Shown here piece after piece: positions 5,833 through 6,737 of a stretch of 6,737 bases of DNA; within the stretch, counting starts at the first letter, position 1, and every line of letters begins with the position of its first letter. A model generated the notes under the pieces. That model ran no database searches and was not told the origin of the DNA. It worked only from the letters and a program-made list of their open reading frames with translations. The position numbers were made by a program, and so were the translations under genes. This stretch comes from Limisphaerales bacterium (GTDB lineage: Bacteria; Verrucomicrobiota; Verrucomicrobiia; Limisphaerales; UBA11358): the NCBI GenBank assembly GCA_003133815.1, contig PKZR01000214.1, positions 1 through 6,737 on the forward strand, read 5' to 3'.

Positions 5833-6737
5833 TCAAACTGCCAGGGCGGCGGCGGCCTCCGTCTTCCACGCCTCGATTTTTTCGATGCGATGGCGGCGCT
5901 TGGTGCCGTGCAGCTCGAATTCCACCTCGTCACCAACCTTGTGGTTGAGCAGCGCAGCGCCGACCGGCGTAAGGTAGCTGATGATGCCCTTGTCCGGGTC
6001 GGAATCCCAGGCACCGAGGATCGTGAACGACTCGGACTGGTTGGTTTCGAGGTTCTTGGCCTGGACAACCGTCCCGATGTTGACGGCATCCGTGTTTGCG
6101 TTTGAAAAATCGGCGCCGCGCGAGCGCGAAAGCTGCGTTTCCAAATCGTCCTTCTGGCGCATGAGGATTTTCTGCATTTCCTTGGCCGCCTTGTATTCGT
6201 GGTTCTCGCGCAGGTCCCCGTAACTGCGGGCGATGGCGATCTCCTTCGAATTGGCCGGGATTTTTTTCTGCACGAGTTCGCCATATTCGGCGCGGCGGCG
6301 TTCGAGGCTTTCCCAAGAAACCAAAATGTTGCTGTCCTGCTTGGTCTGCTCGCCGGTGATGAGCGACTGCACGGCGGGATGTTTTTTGACGAGACGCGCG
6401 AGGAGCGAGCGCTTGTCCATGTCGTCGAACACGGGCGAGAGCTGCAGCGTGCGCGTCAAATCCTTGATGACCTCGATGTCGGCGCCGGCGGTGAGTTCGC
6501 CGAGCAATTCATGGTCTTCCAGGATGAAATCGCGCAGGCGGTTCGAGCGCTTTTCATTGAACTGGTCGCGCTCCATCGCCGTGAGCATGGCGCGGAAAAC
6601 TTCCGGGCCGAGGATGTCCACAAAATCTTCGGTGCGGTCGCGCCCAAACCACAGTAGCAGTTCGCTGCTGGCCGCGTGCTGGTTGATGAGGCGGGCAAGC
6701 GTTTCCTTGAGCGCATCCAGCCTGCCCTGCGCGATGA
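5833..6737 (-). CDS. greA: Transcription elongation factor GreA, long form (C-terminal 300 residues; 5' end beyond the window)
   Basis: GreA binds the RNA polymerase secondary channel and stimulates cleavage of backtracked RNA. Both Gre domains are present. The N-terminal coiled coil (about visible residues 139-202) carries the tip motif GDLRENHEY, with the two acidic residues (D174, E177 in visible numbering) that coordinate the active-site Mg2+. The C-terminal FKBP-like domain (about 218-290) shows TILGAWDSDPDKGIISYLTP and GAALLNHKVGDEV. Ordinary GreA is about 158 residues and starts at the coiled coil. Here at least 138 further residues precede it, helical and charged (for example RAMLTAMERDQFNEKRSNRL), and the frame is still open at the right edge (LDALKETLARLINQH). 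A GTG at 6621 is a possible but unlikely start, since coding-like sequence continues upstream. Chlamydial GreA is similarly extended, to about 700 residues. The gene converges on the FG-GAP gene. Confidence 0.9.
   Translation of the reverse strand, partial: IAQGRLDALKETLARLINQHAASSELLLWFGRDRTEDFVDILGPEVFRAMLTAMERDQFNEKRSNRLRDFILEDHELLGELTAGADIEVIKDLTRTLQLSPVFDDMDKRSLLARLVKKHPAVQSLITGEQTKQDSNILVSWESLERRRAEYGELVQKKIPANSKEIAIARSYGDLRENHEYKAAKEMQKILMRQKDDLETQLSRSRGADFSNANTDAVNIGTVVQAKNLETNQSESFTILGAWDSDPDKGIISYLTPVGAALLNHKVGDEVEFELHGTKRRHRIEKIEAWKTEAAAALAV

Noticed and set aside
6619..6621. GTG at 6621 as the start of GreA
   Set aside because: The same frame continues upstream to the window edge with protein-like helical sequence, so the GTG is more likely an internal Val codon.
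1..6737. CRISPR array, tRNA/rRNA genes, riboswitch, insertion sequence, toxin-antitoxin or defence system
   Set aside because: I found no direct repeats with unique spacers, no cloverleaf or rRNA-like sequence, no transposase and no defence-type domain. The only tandem repeat has no spacers.

Overview
The window is a GC-rich bacterial chromosome segment carrying five clear protein genes and one possible gene start cut by the left edge. I place it, as an inference, in the PVC superphylum and most likely in Verrucomicrobiota. The reasons are a GreA with a long N-terminal extension (as in chlamydiae), a large secreted FG-GAP/VCBS protein, a LacI-family regulator with a divergent effector domain, and repeat-bearing intergenic DNA. 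No rRNA or other phylogenetic marker is present to prove this.

Layout. Positions 1-180 read on the minus strand as the start of an unrecognised gene. Most of it is occupied by a REP/BIME-like element (about 21-94) made of two inverted hairpin units. Positions 181-708 hold no gene I can defend, but contain a 21-bp tandem repeat of seven units (275-421). From 709 the plus strand carries tlyA (rRNA 2'-O-methyltransferase/hemolysin A family) and nadK (NAD kinase), overlapping by 17 bp and surely co-transcribed. After an 87-bp gap come a LacI-family regulator (2366-3382) and, 50 bp later, a secreted protein of about 775 residues with eleven Asp-rich FG-GAP calcium-binding loops (3433-5760). A stem-loop with a T-rich tail at 5790-5816 closes this block. 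The convergent minus-strand gene (5833 to the right edge) encodes the C-terminal 300 residues of a long-form GreA.

Working together. The tlyA-nadK pair is a housekeeping arrangement seen in many bacteria, combining rRNA modification with NADP supply. The regulator and the FG-GAP gene are close enough to be co-transcribed, but no operator or sugar-use gene is visible, so the regulon is unknown. GreA rescues backtracked RNA polymerase and is functionally independent of its neighbours.

I see no clearly new multi-gene system. The most interesting non-coding signal is the REP-like element. Its two hairpins differ by what looks like a compensatory base-pair swap, and each palindrome is preceded by GGAG, as in REPs mobilised by RAYT transposases. 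The 21-bp tandem array comes next.
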